From: Euzebya pacifica
GTDB taxonomy: Bacteria; Actinomycetota; Nitriliruptoria; Euzebyales; Euzebyaceae
Assembly: GCF_003344865.1 (NCBI RefSeq)
Contig: NZ_CP031165.1
Location: 2,671,910 to 2,735,909, forward strand
Length of the DNA stretch: 64,000 nt
Direction of reading: 5' to 3'
Below the pieces are notes generated by a model. That model ran no database searches. It was not told the DNA's origin and worked only from the letters and a program-made list of their open reading frames with translations. The translations under genes were made by a program, and so were the position numbers. The stretch's first letter is position 1; each line of letters starts with the position of its first letter. Shown piece by piece: positions 24,569 through 36,348 of this stretch.

Positions 24569-25394
24569 ACTCCAGGCGTCGGAACCGCGCGACGCTGAGC
24601 GGGACGAAGACGCACAGCAACGCGATGCTCCAGCCGAGGGCCAGCAGCAGCGGCTGCAGGACCGGGCCGCTGACCGCCATGCCCCGAGCCGCATCGGCCG
24701 TCGCGCTGACCGGTGAGTTGCGCGCGATGAACGCCAACCACTCCACGGTGACGGAGTCCGGAGGCACGAAGACGCTGGAGATGAACGACAACGGGAACGC
24801 GGTGACGAACGCTGCGGCCTGGGCCGACTCACCGCCGGGCACCATCAGCGCCACCCAGCCGAACACCCACGACAGGGCGTAGCCGAACACCGCGACCACC
24901 AGCAGCGCCCCCAACGCCCCGATGGGGCTCGTGAACCGGAAGCCCACCAGCATGCCGAAGACCGCCATGAGCACGATCACCGCCAGCGAGCGCACCAGGT
25001 CGGCGATGGTCCGCCCGATCAGCACTCCGGAACGCGACATGGGCAACGACCTGAACCGGTCGACGACCCCACGCTCGAGGTCCTCGGCCAGGCCGACCGC
25101 GGTCTGGGTCATCCGGAAGATCGTGGACTGCACGAAGATGCCGGGCAGCACGAACGCGAGGTAGGTGTCGAACCCCTCCGGGAGGGACCCGCGGACGGCC
25201 CCGTCGAAGACGTAGCCGAAGAGCAGCACGAACATGACGGGCTGGATGGTGGAGAACACCAGCAGGCGGGGCAGGCGGGTGAAGTGCTTGAGGTTGCGCT
25301 TGCCGATCGTCCAGCCGTCCTGCAGCGCCTTGACGAGGCCGTTGCGCGGACGACGGCGTTCCAGCGAGGTCGCGTCGAGCAGCGTGGAGGTCAT
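24567..25394 (-). CDS. ABC-2 type exporter permease, DrrB-like
   Basis: A 275-residue membrane protein with six predicted helices and the ABC-2 signature region (RSLPMSRSGVLIGRTIADLVRSL). It belongs with daunorubicin-resistance DrrB and related exporter permeases. Its ATG overlaps the TGA of the ATPase gene by four bases, so both are translated together. The longer open frame upstream lies inside the ATPase gene. Substrate unknown; drug or lipid export is usual for the family. Confidence 0.9.
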   Translation of the reverse strand: MTSTLLDATSLERRRPRNGLVKALQDGWTIGKRNLKHFTRLPRLLVFSTIQPVMFVLLFGYVFDGAVRGSLPEGFDTYLAFVLPGIFVQSTIFRMTQTAVGLAEDLERGVVDRFRSLPMSRSGVLIGRTIADLVRSLAVIVLMAVFGMLVGFRFTSPIGALGALLVVAVFGYALSWVFGWVALMVPGGESAQAAAFVTAFPLSFISSVFVPPDSVTVEWLAFIARNSPVSATADAARGMAVSGPVLQPLLLALGWSIALLCVFVPLSVARFRRLE

Positions 25395-26419
25395 CGGGTC
25401 GCCTCGTCGTTCAGGGCAGGAGCGTCGGCCGTGGCGGGTTCGGGGGTCGGTGCGGCGGCAGGTCGTTCCGTCAGCTGCAGGAACACCTCGTCGAGGGATG
25501 CCCGGCGCAGCCCGAGGTCGTTGACGGCCACACCCGCGGCCTCCAGCGCCCCGGCGACGCGCTGGACGGTCTCGAGCCCGTGGCCGAGCTCCGTGGGAAC
25601 CTCGAGGTCGGCGTGGGCCGCGTGGACCCCGCGGGCGGCCAGACCGGCACGGGTCAGCGCCGCACACGCCGCATCGACCCGGTGGGGGTCGGCGAGGAGG
25701 ATCTCGACGGTGACCCCGCCGGCGGCGGCCTTCAGCTCGTCGCCCGTGCCGTCGGCGATGATCCGCCCGTGGTCGATCACCAGGATGCGGTCGGCCAGCT
25801 GGTCGGCCTCCTCCAGGTACTGGGTGGTCAACAGCAGCGTGGTACCCGCCGACACCAGCTCGGTGATGACGTCCCACATCTGGTTGCGCGTCCGTGGGTC
25901 CAGCCCAGTCGTCGGCTCGTCCAGGAACAGCAGGCTCGGCGGCACGATGAGGCTGGACGCCAGGTCCAGCCGGCGACGCATGCCCCCGGAGTAGGTCGAC
26001 GCGCGACGGTCGGCGGCCTCGACCAGGTCGAACCTCGTCAGCAGCTCGTCGGCCCGCACCCGGGCCGACCGGCCCGAGAGGCCCAACAGGTCGGCGAACA
26101 TCACCAGGTTCTCGCGTCCGGTCAGCAGGCCGTCGACGGCGGCGTACTGACCGGTGAGGGAGATCCGGTTGCGCACCTCGTGGGGTTCGGCGACCACGTC
26201 GTGGCCGAACACCCGGACCGTGCCGGAGGTCGGGCGCAGCAACGTCGCGAGGATGCGGACGAGGGTCGTCTTGCCGGCGCCGTTGGGGCCCAGCAGCCCC
26301 ACGACACCACCTGGACGGACCACGAGGTCGACGCCATCCAGCGCGACGGTCTCCCCGAAGGAACGGGTGAGCCCCTCGACCTGGATCGCCGGCTGATCGG
26401 ATTCGGCGGGTTCGGTCAC
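25391..26419 (-). CDS. ABC exporter ATP-binding protein, DrrA-like
   Basis: A 342-residue ATPase with Walker A GPNGAGKTT, signature YSGGMRRRLDLA, Walker B LLFLDEPTTGLD and the DrrA-type C-terminal region (RRASLDEVFLQLTE) that contacts its permease. GTG 26419 is chosen: it gives a normal N-terminus and lies six bases after a TACCGT promoter element. It is the first gene of a two-gene exporter operon with the ABC-2 permease. Confidence 0.92.
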   Translation of the reverse strand: MTEPAESDQPAIQVEGLTRSFGETVALDGVDLVVRPGGVVGLLGPNGAGKTTLVRILATLLRPTSGTVRVFGHDVVAEPHEVRNRISLTGQYAAVDGLLTGRENLVMFADLLGLSGRSARVRADELLTRFDLVEAADRRASTYSGGMRRRLDLASSLIVPPSLLFLDEPTTGLDPRTRNQMWDVITELVSAGTTLLLTTQYLEEADQLADRILVIDHGRIIADGTGDELKAAAGGVTVEILLADPHRVDAACAALTRAGLAARGVHAAHADLEVPTELGHGLETVQRVAGALEAAGVAVNDLGLRRASLDEVFLQLTERPAAAPTPEPATADAPALNDEATR

Positions 26420-26425
26420 GGACAG

Positions 26426-26431
26426 ACGGTA
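26426..26431 (-). promoter_or_regulatory. -10 element TACCGT, probable leaderless promoter of the exporter operon
   Basis: TACCGT on the minus strand ends six bases before GTG 26419; there is no Shine-Dalgarno site between them. Confidence 0.45.
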
Positions 26432-26512
26432 CCCAACGGACTCGTCGGTGCAGCAACAACGGTGGCCGCTCGTGGGGCAGGATGGCACCCCGACAGGCAG
26501 GAGCGACGCTCG

Positions 26513-28826
<2,314 letters not shown>

Positions 28827-28830
28827 GCCG

Positions 28831-29493
28831 ATGGCCGACCTGCCCCTGATCCTCGACCTGGCCGCCGAACACGTGCCGGCCACCCTGCTGCGGCAGCAGC
28901 GGCTGGCTCGCCTCGTGGGTGACGAGGTCGGCGAGCTCGACCTCGAGGCCGGCCTGGCGCGCTTCGGGTCCGAGATGCAGTTCGCCGCCCAGCTCGTCGG
29001 CGCGACCGACGAGGTGGCCGACACGTTCACGTGGGCCTGGGCCGCCCAGGAGGGGTCGTTCGATCGCGGCCTCGTGAGCGGTGTCACCGCGCTGCGCGAC
29101 TACGGCGTGGCCAACGGCGTGGACGAGCTGTCGGAGGCGGTCTGGTCGGTGCTGGACGTCGATCCGTTCCTGCTGGCTGCCATCGCCCGCGGCTGGACCC
29201 AGGCGTCGGCGATGTACCGCTTCCCCTACTTCGAGGGCGCCATGTACGCCCTGCTGGGCGACGTGCCGCTGCCGCCGGTCCAGGCACAGGAGTTCGTCCA
29301 GGCGCTGACCACAGGGGTGGCCATGGCGCCGATGGACCACCGGGTCGCCACGGTCGCGTTGTGCCGTGATGCCGGCCTGTCGACCACCGGCCTCGACGAG
29401 ATCGTCGTCGCCACCATCGGGACGACCGCGGTGACCGTGGCCTTCACCCGCGACGGCCGCATCGACGGCGTCGACATCACCGGCGTCCGCTGA
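28831..29493 (+). CDS. DUF6882-like protein
   Basis: A 220-residue soluble protein resembling the DUF6882 family: GELDLEAGLARFGSEMQFAAQLVGATDEVADTFTWAWA is close to the family pattern with its TWLWAW core. There is no signal peptide or catalytic motif. The gene begins four bases after the guaB1 stop with a GGTGAG site overlapping that stop, so it is co-transcribed. A link to purine metabolism is only suggested by position. Confidence 0.75.
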   Translation: MADLPLILDLAAEHVPATLLRQQRLARLVGDEVGELDLEAGLARFGSEMQFAAQLVGATDEVADTFTWAWAAQEGSFDRGLVSGVTALRDYGVANGVDELSEAVWSVLDVDPFLLAAIARGWTQASAMYRFPYFEGAMYALLGDVPLPPVQAQEFVQALTTGVAMAPMDHRVATVALCRDAGLSTTGLDEIVVATIGTTAVTVAFTRDGRIDGVDITGVR

Positions 29494-29580
29494 GGACCGC
29501 CGAACGACGCCGACCGGAATCCCAGCGGCTCGACCGGCCGGCGTGATGGTCGGGCCGGCCGGCTGACGGTGAATTCCGAC

Positions 29581-29709
29581 GCGATCGGGGCCCTGACCAC
29601 CCATGGGTGGGTTCAGGCACGATTCGGGCCGGGACCGGGTAGTCGGGCCGGGTGGTCGGCGGCGCGATCGGGGCCCTGACCACCCATGGGTGGGTTCCGG
29701 CACGATTCG
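29581..29709. repeat. Two dispersed copies of a 46-bp palindromic repeat
   Basis: Copies at 29581-29626 and 29664-29709 agree at 45 of 46 positions and are 83 bp apart. Each contains the perfect 14-bp palindrome CCACCCATGGGTGG, the left arm GCGATCGGGGCCC and the right arm GCACGATTCG. Read on the minus strand they align without gaps to the 72-bp units at 2024-2287. They fill the gap between convergent genes at 29493 and 29742. Confidence 0.9.
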
Positions 29710-29741
29710 TGTCGTCCGGTCGACGCCCAGCCAGGGCGCTG

Positions 29742-31718
29742 TCAGCCATTCGGCCCCGACTGGAACTCCGGCAGGTCGATGTCGTCGGCCGGGTCGAACC
29801 CCAGGACGTGCCCGTAGAAGGCCAACCGCGCCTCGAGGGAACGGGTGATGTTGGCGGCCTTGCGGAAGCCGTGCTGCTCGCCCTCGAACAGGATGTAGGC
29901 GTGGGGGATGCCCCGTCGCCGCAGCGCGGCGACGATCAGCTCGGCCTGCGCCGGGGGGACGACTGCGTCCTCGTCGCCCTGCAGCACGATCATCGGGGTG
30001 GACAGGGACTCGACGTGGGTGATGGGGGAGCGGTCGACGTACACCTGCTCGTCCTCGGGCCAGGGACCGACCATGGAGTCGAGGTAGCGCGACTCGAACT
30101 TGTGGGTGTCGGTGGCGAGGGCACGCAGGTCGGCCACGCCGAAGAGGCTGCCGCCGGCGGCGAACGTGTCGGTGGTGCACAGGGCCAGCAGCGTCGTGTA
30201 GCCACCCGCGCTGCCGCCCTCGATGATCAGGCGGTCCGGGTCGGCGAGTCCCTGCGCGACCAGGTGGCGGGTTGCGGCGATGGTGTCGGCAACGTCGTGG
30301 ATGCCCCAGCTGCCGCGCAGCGCATCCCGGTAGGCCCGGCCGTAGCCGACCGAGCCGCGGTAGTTGACGTCGACCACCGCGAAGCCGCGTGAGGTCCAGT
30401 ACTGCGCGGTGCCGTTGACGGTCGTCCGTGCGGCGCTGGTCGGCCCGCCGTGGGTCAGCACCACCAGCGGCGGTCGTTCGTCGTCGGGACCGACATGGGT
30501 GACGCTGGTCGGCGGGTAGTACAGCCCGTGGGCCACGGCATCGTCGGCGGTCGGGAAGGTCATGTGCTCGGGCACGGCGCCGATCTCGGCGGCCGCGTCC
30601 TCGCGAGTGGCGCTCAGGCGGGTGGCCCGTCCCGTGGTCGGATCGACCCGCAGGACACCGGTCGGCAAGGCGGGGCCGCCAGCGATCATCGCCAGGTCCG
30701 ACCCCACGGTCGCCAACGAGCCGACGAGACCGACCCCGTCGATCTCCAGGGCGACCCCGCCGCCCGCGCCGTCGAGTCGTCGGGCATGGGCGTAGCCGTC
30801 GGACAGCGTCTGGACGTGGACCGCACCGTCGACGACGGCAAGCTGGCCGATGCCGTGCACCCAGCGAGGTGCCCCGCTGTCGACCGCTTCGTCCTGCAGG
30901 CGCTGCGTGCTCCCGTTGGCCCAGGCGAAGACGTTCCACCAGCCGTCCGGGTCGTCACTGAACAGCAGCCGATCGCCGTCCCACAGCGCATCAGCCACGG
31001 CGCTGCCGTCCCCACCGGCGACGTGTCGAGCCTCGCCGAGGGAGGGCGACTCGCCGAGGCGCAGGTCCGCGACCCACAGGGCCGCGCTGTCCCACGGCAT
31101 GTCCGGGTGGTCCCACTGCAGCCAGGCCATCCGCGTGCCGTCGGCGTCGACGAACGGCCCGCCGACGAAGTCCGGGCCGGTGACCAGGACGGTGCACTCG
31201 CCCGACGCGAGGTCGACGTGCACGATCTCGTTGACCGCCTCCTCCGTCCCGTGGACGTTGACGTTGCCCCGGGGCCGGTCGGGACCGTGCGTCTCGCGGA
31301 TCGCCACGAACCCCTCGCCACCCGGGAGGACCGTCATCTGGGCCCAGCGGATACCCGCAGCGGTCGACGGTTCGGGGGTCACCGGGGTCGCGGCCCCGTC
31401 GACGATGCGGTGGACGCGCTGGTCGTCCCAGCTGCAGGCCAGCACCACGCCGTGGCCGGCGCCGAGCGCCCCGCCGCCGTACTCGCCGACCCTCGTGCGG
31501 GCGTTGAACCCGACGGGGGAGAGGACCTCGGGACCGTCCGCCCCCGCACGGACGACGGCGACGCGCCCGCCGTCGGTCGGGTCGCTCTGCAGCCACAGGA
31601 CGTCGGCACCGTCCACGACGAGGTCGTTGTAGCCGACGGACGCCGCTGCCAGGTCGGCAGCGGACAGCGGGGACGGCCAGGTGCCGTACGGGGCGACGAT
31701 GCGGTCGGGGTCGGACAC
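29742..31718 (-). CDS. S9 family peptidase, prolyl-oligopeptidase-like
   Basis: A 658-residue serine peptidase. The N-terminal 400 residues form a beta-propeller; the C-terminal alpha/beta-hydrolase domain has the nucleophile Ser503 in GGSAGGY, the acid Asp584 in QGDEDAVVPP and His616 in EGEQHGF. No signal peptide is present, so it probably acts in the cytoplasm on short peptides. The order of motifs fits the acylaminoacyl-peptidase/DPP branch. GTG 31718 is preceded by GAGGAGGAA and a TAGGGT -10 element at 31756-31751. A link with the peptide importer at 2.8-8.8 kb is possible but not shown. Confidence 0.92.
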   Translation of the reverse strand: MSDPDRIVAPYGTWPSPLSAADLAAASVGYNDLVVDGADVLWLQSDPTDGGRVAVVRAGADGPEVLSPVGFNARTRVGEYGGGALGAGHGVVLACSWDDQRVHRIVDGAATPVTPEPSTAAGIRWAQMTVLPGGEGFVAIRETHGPDRPRGNVNVHGTEEAVNEIVHVDLASGECTVLVTGPDFVGGPFVDADGTRMAWLQWDHPDMPWDSAALWVADLRLGESPSLGEARHVAGGDGSAVADALWDGDRLLFSDDPDGWWNVFAWANGSTQRLQDEAVDSGAPRWVHGIGQLAVVDGAVHVQTLSDGYAHARRLDGAGGGVALEIDGVGLVGSLATVGSDLAMIAGGPALPTGVLRVDPTTGRATRLSATREDAAAEIGAVPEHMTFPTADDAVAHGLYYPPTSVTHVGPDDERPPLVVLTHGGPTSAARTTVNGTAQYWTSRGFAVVDVNYRGSVGYGRAYRDALRGSWGIHDVADTIAATRHLVAQGLADPDRLIIEGGSAGGYTTLLALCTTDTFAAGGSLFGVADLRALATDTHKFESRYLDSMVGPWPEDEQVYVDRSPITHVESLSTPMIVLQGDEDAVVPPAQAELIVAALRRRGIPHAYILFEGEQHGFRKAANITRSLEARLAFYGHVLGFDPADDIDLPEFQSGPNG

Positions 31719-31750
31719 GGTCGGGTTCCTCCTCGGTCGAGACAGCCGCG

Positions 31751-31756
31751 ACCCTA
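31751..31756 (-). promoter_or_regulatory. -10 element TAGGGT of the S9 peptidase gene
   Basis: TAGGGT on the minus strand, followed by about 27 bases with a GAGGAGGAA ribosome site before GTG 31718. Here a normal leader is present. Confidence 0.45.
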
Positions 31757-31838
31757 GTCGGCGTCCCGACCGGCGTCGACGGTGGTGCGCGGCCGGTCGG
31801 GCCGCCCGGCCACCTCGCCCGTCGGGTGACTCGCCGCG

Positions 31839-31844
31839 TACCCT
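31839..31844 (+). promoter_or_regulatory. -10 element TACCCT, probable leaderless promoter of leuS
   Basis: TACCCT ends eight bases before ATG 31853. No T-box leader fits in this short distance. Confidence 0.4.
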
Positions 31845-31852
31845 CGGGCACG

Positions 31853-34504
31853 ATGAGCAGCGACACCAACGGCGCCCCGCGCAGCCACGCCTACGACCCC
31901 GCCACCATCGAGCCCCGGTGGCAGGCGTACTGGGCCGAGCACGAGACCTTCAAGGCGGTCGAGGACCCCTCCCGCGAGAAGTTCTACGCCCTCGGCATGT
32001 TCCCGTACCCCTCGGGGTCTGGGCTGCACGTCGGCCACCCCGAGAGCTACACCGCCGTCGACCTCGTCGCCCGCTACAAGCGGATGAAGGGCTTCAGCGT
32101 CCTCAACCCCATGGGCTTCGACAGCTTCGGCCTGCCCGCCGAGCGTGCCGCCCAGCGCGACGGCATCCACCCGGCCGTCATCACCGACGAGCGCATCGAG
32201 TACTTCCGCACCCAGCTGCGTCGCCTCGGGTTCGCCTACGACTGGTCGCGGGAGGTCGTCTCCTCCCACGCCGACTACTACCGCTGGACGCAGTACATCT
32301 TCCTGAAGCTCTACGAGAAGGGGCTGGCCTACCTCGACGAGGTGCCGGTGTGGTGGTGCGAGGCACAGGGCACCGTGCTGTCCAACGAGGAGGTCGTGGA
32401 CAACCGGTACGTCGAGACCGGTGACCCGGTCGTCCGGCGGAACATGAAGCAGTGGATGCTGCGGATCACCGAGTACGCCCAGGAGCTGCTGGACGACCTC
32501 GACCAGCCGCTGCCCGACGGGCAGGAGCTGGACTGGCCCGAAGGCGTCCTGGAGATGCAGCGCCAGTGGATCGGTCGGTCCGAGGGCGCGGAGGTCACCT
32601 TCGTCATCGATGGGACCGACGAGGACTTCGTCGTCTATACCACCCGTCCCGACACGCTGTTCGGGGCCACCTACTGCGTCCTGGCGCCCGAGCACCCGCT
32701 GGTGGCGAGGATCACCACCGACGCGCAGCGCGCCGAGGTCGAGGCGTACGTGGAGAAGGCCATCTCCCGTTCCGAGCTGGACCGGCAGATGGGCGACGCC
32801 AAGGACAAGACGGGTGTCGACACCGGCGCTCGGGCCACCAACCCGGTCAACGGCGAGGCCGTGCCGATCTGGGTCGCCGACTACGTCCTGTCCAGCTACG
32901 GCACTGGCGCCATCATGGCCGTGCCCGCTCACGACGAGCGCGACCACGCCTTCGCGCGCAAGTTCGACCTGCCGATCGTCCCGACCTACACGCTGCCCGA
33001 CGGCCACGACATCCAGGCCGAGGCCTACGTCGCCAGCGCCGGTGAGACGGTGATCAACTCCGGCGAGTTCGACGGCATGGCGCTGGAGGACTGCAAGGCC
33101 GCCCTGATCGACTGGCTCGAGGCAGAGGGGAAGGGCGAGCGGAAGGTCAACTTCAAGCTGCGTGACTGGCTGTTCAGCCGTCAGCGCTACTGGGGCGAGC
33201 CGTTCCCGATCCTCCACATCCTCGACGACGAGGGGAACCCGACCGGCGAGATCGTCCCGGTCCCCGTGGAGGACCTGCCCGTCGAGCTGCCGCACGTCGA
33301 CGAGTACAAGCCGACCGCCACCGGCGAGCCGCCGCTGGCCCGTGCGACCGACTGGCTGTACACCACCGCTCCCGACGGCCGTCCGGCGATGCGCGAGACC
33401 AACACGATGCCGCAGTGGGCGGGGTCGTGCTGGTACTACCTGCGCTACACCGATGCCGACAACACCGAGCTGCCGTTCAGCCAGGAGAACGTTCGCTACT
33501 GGGGCGACGTCGACCTCTACATCGGTGGGGTCGAGCATGCCGTCCTGCACCTGCTGTACGCCCGCTTCTGGCACAAGGTCCTGTTCGACATCGGCCTGGT
33601 GCCGACCCGTGAGCCGTTCACCCGGTTGGCCAACCAGGGGATGATCCTGGCCAACAGCTATCGGCGGACGACCGGCAAGTACGTCCACCCCGACGACGTC
33701 GAGCAGCGGCCCGGCCAGACGGTCACCATGACGAGCGCCCACACCCAGGAGGAGGTCCGGACCGACTGGTTCGTCACCGGCACCGACACCCCCGTGGAGC
33801 AGAAGTCGGGGAAGATGGGCAAGAGCCTGAACAACTCCGTGGACCCGCTGGAGATCATCGAGCGGTTCGGTGCCGACACCCTGCGGCTGTACGAGATGTT
33901 CATGGGGCCGCTGGACCAGACGAAGGTCTGGAACACCTCCGGCTGCGAGGGCATCCACCGCTTCCTGTCGCGCACCTGGCGGCTGTTCGTCGACACCTCC
34001 GACGCCGAGACCGCCGGTCAGCTGCGTCCGATGCCCGAGGAGACCCCCCGCGAGGCCCGCAAGGCCCTGCACACCGCCATCAAGGAGGCGACGACGGGCA
34101 TCGAGGAGCTGAAGGTCAACACCCCCATCGCCAAGATGATGGAGCTGGTCAACACCTGCAGCGGCAAGCCGATGGCGAAGGCCGACATGGAGGCGTTCGC
34201 GCTGATCCTCTCGCCCTACGCCCCGCACCTGGCCGAAGAGCTGTGGTCACTGATGGGCCACGACGAGTCGCTCGCCAACGAGCCGTGGCCCGAGTGGGAC
34301 GAGTCGGCCCTGGTGGAGGACACCATCACCATCGCCGTGCAGGTCCAGGGCAAGCTGCGCGGCACCGTCGAGGTTCCCAACGGCGCCGACAAGGACACGG
34401 TCCTGGCCGCCGCCAGGGCCGAGGTGGCCGCACAGCTGGACGGCAAGGTGATCCGCAAGGAGATCGTCGTCCCGGGCCGCCTCGTCAACTTCGTGGTGGG
34501 CTAG
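31853..34504 (+). CDS. leuS: Leucyl-tRNA synthetase
   Basis: An 883-residue class I aminoacyl-tRNA synthetase that charges tRNA-Leu. The HIGH-type motif is HVGH at residues 59-62, the editing (CP1) domain contains the conserved TTRPDTLFGATYCVLAPEHP, and the KMSKS-type loop is KMGKS at 654-658, followed by LNNSVDP. The GK-x-GKSL variant is also seen in mycobacterial LeuRS, so it is not a defect. The C-terminal anticodon-binding and tRNA-contact domains are present. ATG 31853 is preferred over an upstream frame extension. Confidence 0.97.
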   Translation: MSSDTNGAPRSHAYDPATIEPRWQAYWAEHETFKAVEDPSREKFYALGMFPYPSGSGLHVGHPESYTAVDLVARYKRMKGFSVLNPMGFDSFGLPAERAAQRDGIHPAVITDERIEYFRTQLRRLGFAYDWSREVVSSHADYYRWTQYIFLKLYEKGLAYLDEVPVWWCEAQGTVLSNEEVVDNRYVETGDPVVRRNMKQWMLRITEYAQELLDDLDQPLPDGQELDWPEGVLEMQRQWIGRSEGAEVTFVIDGTDEDFVVYTTRPDTLFGATYCVLAPEHPLVARITTDAQRAEVEAYVEKAISRSELDRQMGDAKDKTGVDTGARATNPVNGEAVPIWVADYVLSSYGTGAIMAVPAHDERDHAFARKFDLPIVPTYTLPDGHDIQAEAYVASAGETVINSGEFDGMALEDCKAALIDWLEAEGKGERKVNFKLRDWLFSRQRYWGEPFPILHILDDEGNPTGEIVPVPVEDLPVELPHVDEYKPTATGEPPLARATDWLYTTAPDGRPAMRETNTMPQWAGSCWYYLRYTDADNTELPFSQENVRYWGDVDLYIGGVEHAVLHLLYARFWHKVLFDIGLVPTREPFTRLANQGMILANSYRRTTGKYVHPDDVEQRPGQTVTMTSAHTQEEVRTDWFVTGTDTPVEQKSGKMGKSLNNSVDPLEIIERFGADTLRLYEMFMGPLDQTKVWNTSGCEGIHRFLSRTWRLFVDTSDAETAGQLRPMPEETPREARKALHTAIKEATTGIEELKVNTPIAKMMELVNTCSGKPMAKADMEAFALILSPYAPHLAEELWSLMGHDESLANEPWPEWDESALVEDTITIAVQVQGKLRGTVEVPNGADKDTVLAAARAEVAAQLDGKVIRKEIVVPGRLVNFVVG

Positions 34505-34529
34505 GACCGGAGCCGCACCGGGGATCGAC

Positions 34530-35318
34530 ATGGACACCGCGATCGAGCTCCAGGCCGTCGGCATGACCCGCCAGCGGCAGGTCGTGCTGCACGACGTCGA
34601 CTGGCGCGTCGAGGACGGTGAGCGGTGGGTGCTGCTCGGCCCGAACGGGGCCGGCAAGTCCAGCATCCTCAAGGTCGCCGCGACCTACGACCACGCCTCG
34701 ACCGGCACCATCAGGGTGCTGGGTGAGACCCTGGGTCGGACGCTGGTGCAGGACCTGCGCCTGCGGCTCGGCTACACCGCGTCGTCGCTCGAACGCCTCA
34801 TGGACCAGCGCATGTCCGTGCGTGAGGCCGTCGCCAGCGGATTCGACGCCAAGCTGGTGCGGTTCGGATCGACCCACGACGAGGAGCGGTGGGCGGCTGT
34901 CGATGCGTCACTGGCCCGCGTCGGACTGGCCGCGATCGCCGATCGCCGGCTCGCCCTGCTGAGCGAGGGCGAACGCCGCCGGGTGCAGATCGCCAGGGCG
35001 ACCCTGACCGGGCCCGAGCTGCTGCTCCTCGACGAGCCGACCGCTGGGCTGGACATCGCCGGCCGGGAACAGCTGCTGGGCCTGCTCGAGGACATCGCCG
35101 CTGACCCGGCGGTTCGTGCGGTCGCGCTCGTCACCCATCACGTGGAGGAGATCCCTCGTGGGTTCACCCACGTCGCCCTCGTCGCGGACGGGACGATCGT
35201 CGAGGCCGGGCCGATCGAGGAGGTCCTCACCTCCGCGGCGCTGTCCCGTGCGTTTGACCATCCACTCGAGGTGCGGCACCAGGACGGTCGCTTCGCCGCA
35301 CGCGGCCTGCAGACCTGA
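34530..35318 (+). CDS. Stand-alone ABC ATP-binding protein
   Basis: A 262-residue ATPase with Walker A GPNGAGKSS, signature LSEGERRRVQIA, Walker B LLLLDEPTAGLD and H-loop THHVEE. The general type resembles ModF/YlmA-like ATPases (iron- or molybdate-type) that have no adjacent permease. The signature has SEGE in place of the usual SGGQ. It lies 25 bases after leuS on the same strand. The partner membrane protein and substrate are unknown. Confidence 0.88.
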   Translation: MDTAIELQAVGMTRQRQVVLHDVDWRVEDGERWVLLGPNGAGKSSILKVAATYDHASTGTIRVLGETLGRTLVQDLRLRLGYTASSLERLMDQRMSVREAVASGFDAKLVRFGSTHDEERWAAVDASLARVGLAAIADRRLALLSEGERRRVQIARATLTGPELLLLDEPTAGLDIAGREQLLGLLEDIAADPAVRAVALVTHHVEEIPRGFTHVALVADGTIVEAGPIEEVLTSAALSRAFDHPLEVRHQDGRFAARGLQT

Positions 35319-35349
35319 CCGAACCCATTCGGGACCGCGACCCGAGCGG

Positions 35350-36165
35350 TCAATCCGTCTCGGTTGGAACCGGAAGCCGCAGCAGGAACGCCGCCCCGCC
35401 GGTGGGTGAAGGCGATTCGTCCAGCCACAGGGCGCCGCCCACCGCCTCGACCAGCCGCCGGCACAACGCCAGGCCCACACCCATGCCGGTGCCGCGCTCC
35501 TTGTCGAGGCCGCGCTGGAAGATGGTGAAGACCCGATCGCGGTCGGCCTCGTCGATGCCGACCCCGTTGTCGCTGACCCGCAGCGTCACCTCCCGGGGTG
35601 TGCGGTCGATGACGTCCACCTGGACCTCGACCGACGGAACGTCGGCATGGCGGGCTGCGTTCTCGGCCAGGTTGTCCAGCAGTCGATGGGCATCGACGGC
35701 CGTCATGGCGATCGGTCCGACGGCGTTCCCGACCAGCCGAGCGTGGGGGTGCCGTGCCTCCAACTCGCGGGCGACCTGCTCGACGATCGGGTCGAGGTCG
35801 GTGGCTGCGGAGTGCCCGGCGACCGTCCCTGCGGCGAGGACCTCCACCAGGCCGTCGATGAGCTCGATGGTGTAGTCGGTGGAGGCGACCATGCGCTCCA
35901 GCACCTCTGTCAGCAGCGGCTCCTCGATCTGCCTCGCCGACAGCAGCTTGGCGAACCCGCTGATGGTCGACAACGGGTTCTTGATGTCGTGGGTCGCCGA
36001 CGCCGCTACGGCACGGAGTGTCGCGTGCTCCTGCTGGGCGGCCTCGAGGATGCGAGCCGACCGTGCGATCGCCCGTTCGGCAACCTGCTCGGCCTCCTCA
36101 CGGGCCTGTCGCTCCCGCTCGACGACCCGCCGGAGCCGCGCGATTTCGTCGTCCCGAGCGCTCAC
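35350..36165 (-). CDS. Soluble sensor histidine kinase
   Basis: A 271-residue cytoplasmic kinase. An N-terminal coiled coil (about residues 5-50) leads to the H-box ASATHDIKNPLSTISGF, then a HATPase_c domain with N-box LLDNLAENAARHA, G1 VSDNGVGI, F-box FTIFQRG and G2 GTGMGVGLALCRRL. No sensor domain is visible, so the signal probably comes from a partner protein through the coiled coil. No response regulator gene is adjacent. The start is GTG 36165. Confidence 0.9.
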   Translation of the reverse strand: MSARDDEIARLRRVVERERQAREEAEQVAERAIARSARILEAAQQEHATLRAVAASATHDIKNPLSTISGFAKLLSARQIEEPLLTEVLERMVASTDYTIELIDGLVEVLAAGTVAGHSAATDLDPIVEQVARELEARHPHARLVGNAVGPIAMTAVDAHRLLDNLAENAARHADVPSVEVQVDVIDRTPREVTLRVSDNGVGIDEADRDRVFTIFQRGLDKERGTGMGVGLALCRRLVEAVGGALWLDESPSPTGGAAFLLRLPVPTETD

Positions 36166-36348
36166 GAGCGGCGCCTGCGCATGGCGGTGCCACGCTGCCC
36201 GCGACTGTCCGGCCTCCCGTTCACCTCTCCATCATGCGTCATCGCCAAGCCACCCGTCTCGTGGCGAGGCGAGCGGCCGGCTGCCCGGGCGGCACGGAGA
36301 TGACAGCATGGCGGTTCCCGCCCGTTTCGACGAAGGCCCCACCTGCCC

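Noticed and set aside
31719-31852. T-box leader before leuS
   Set aside because: No T-box sequence or long leader; the -10 element is only eight bases from the start codon.
31853-34504. KMGKS as a defective catalytic loop in leucyl-tRNA synthetase
   Set aside because: The same form is known from other actinobacterial leucyl-tRNA synthetases.
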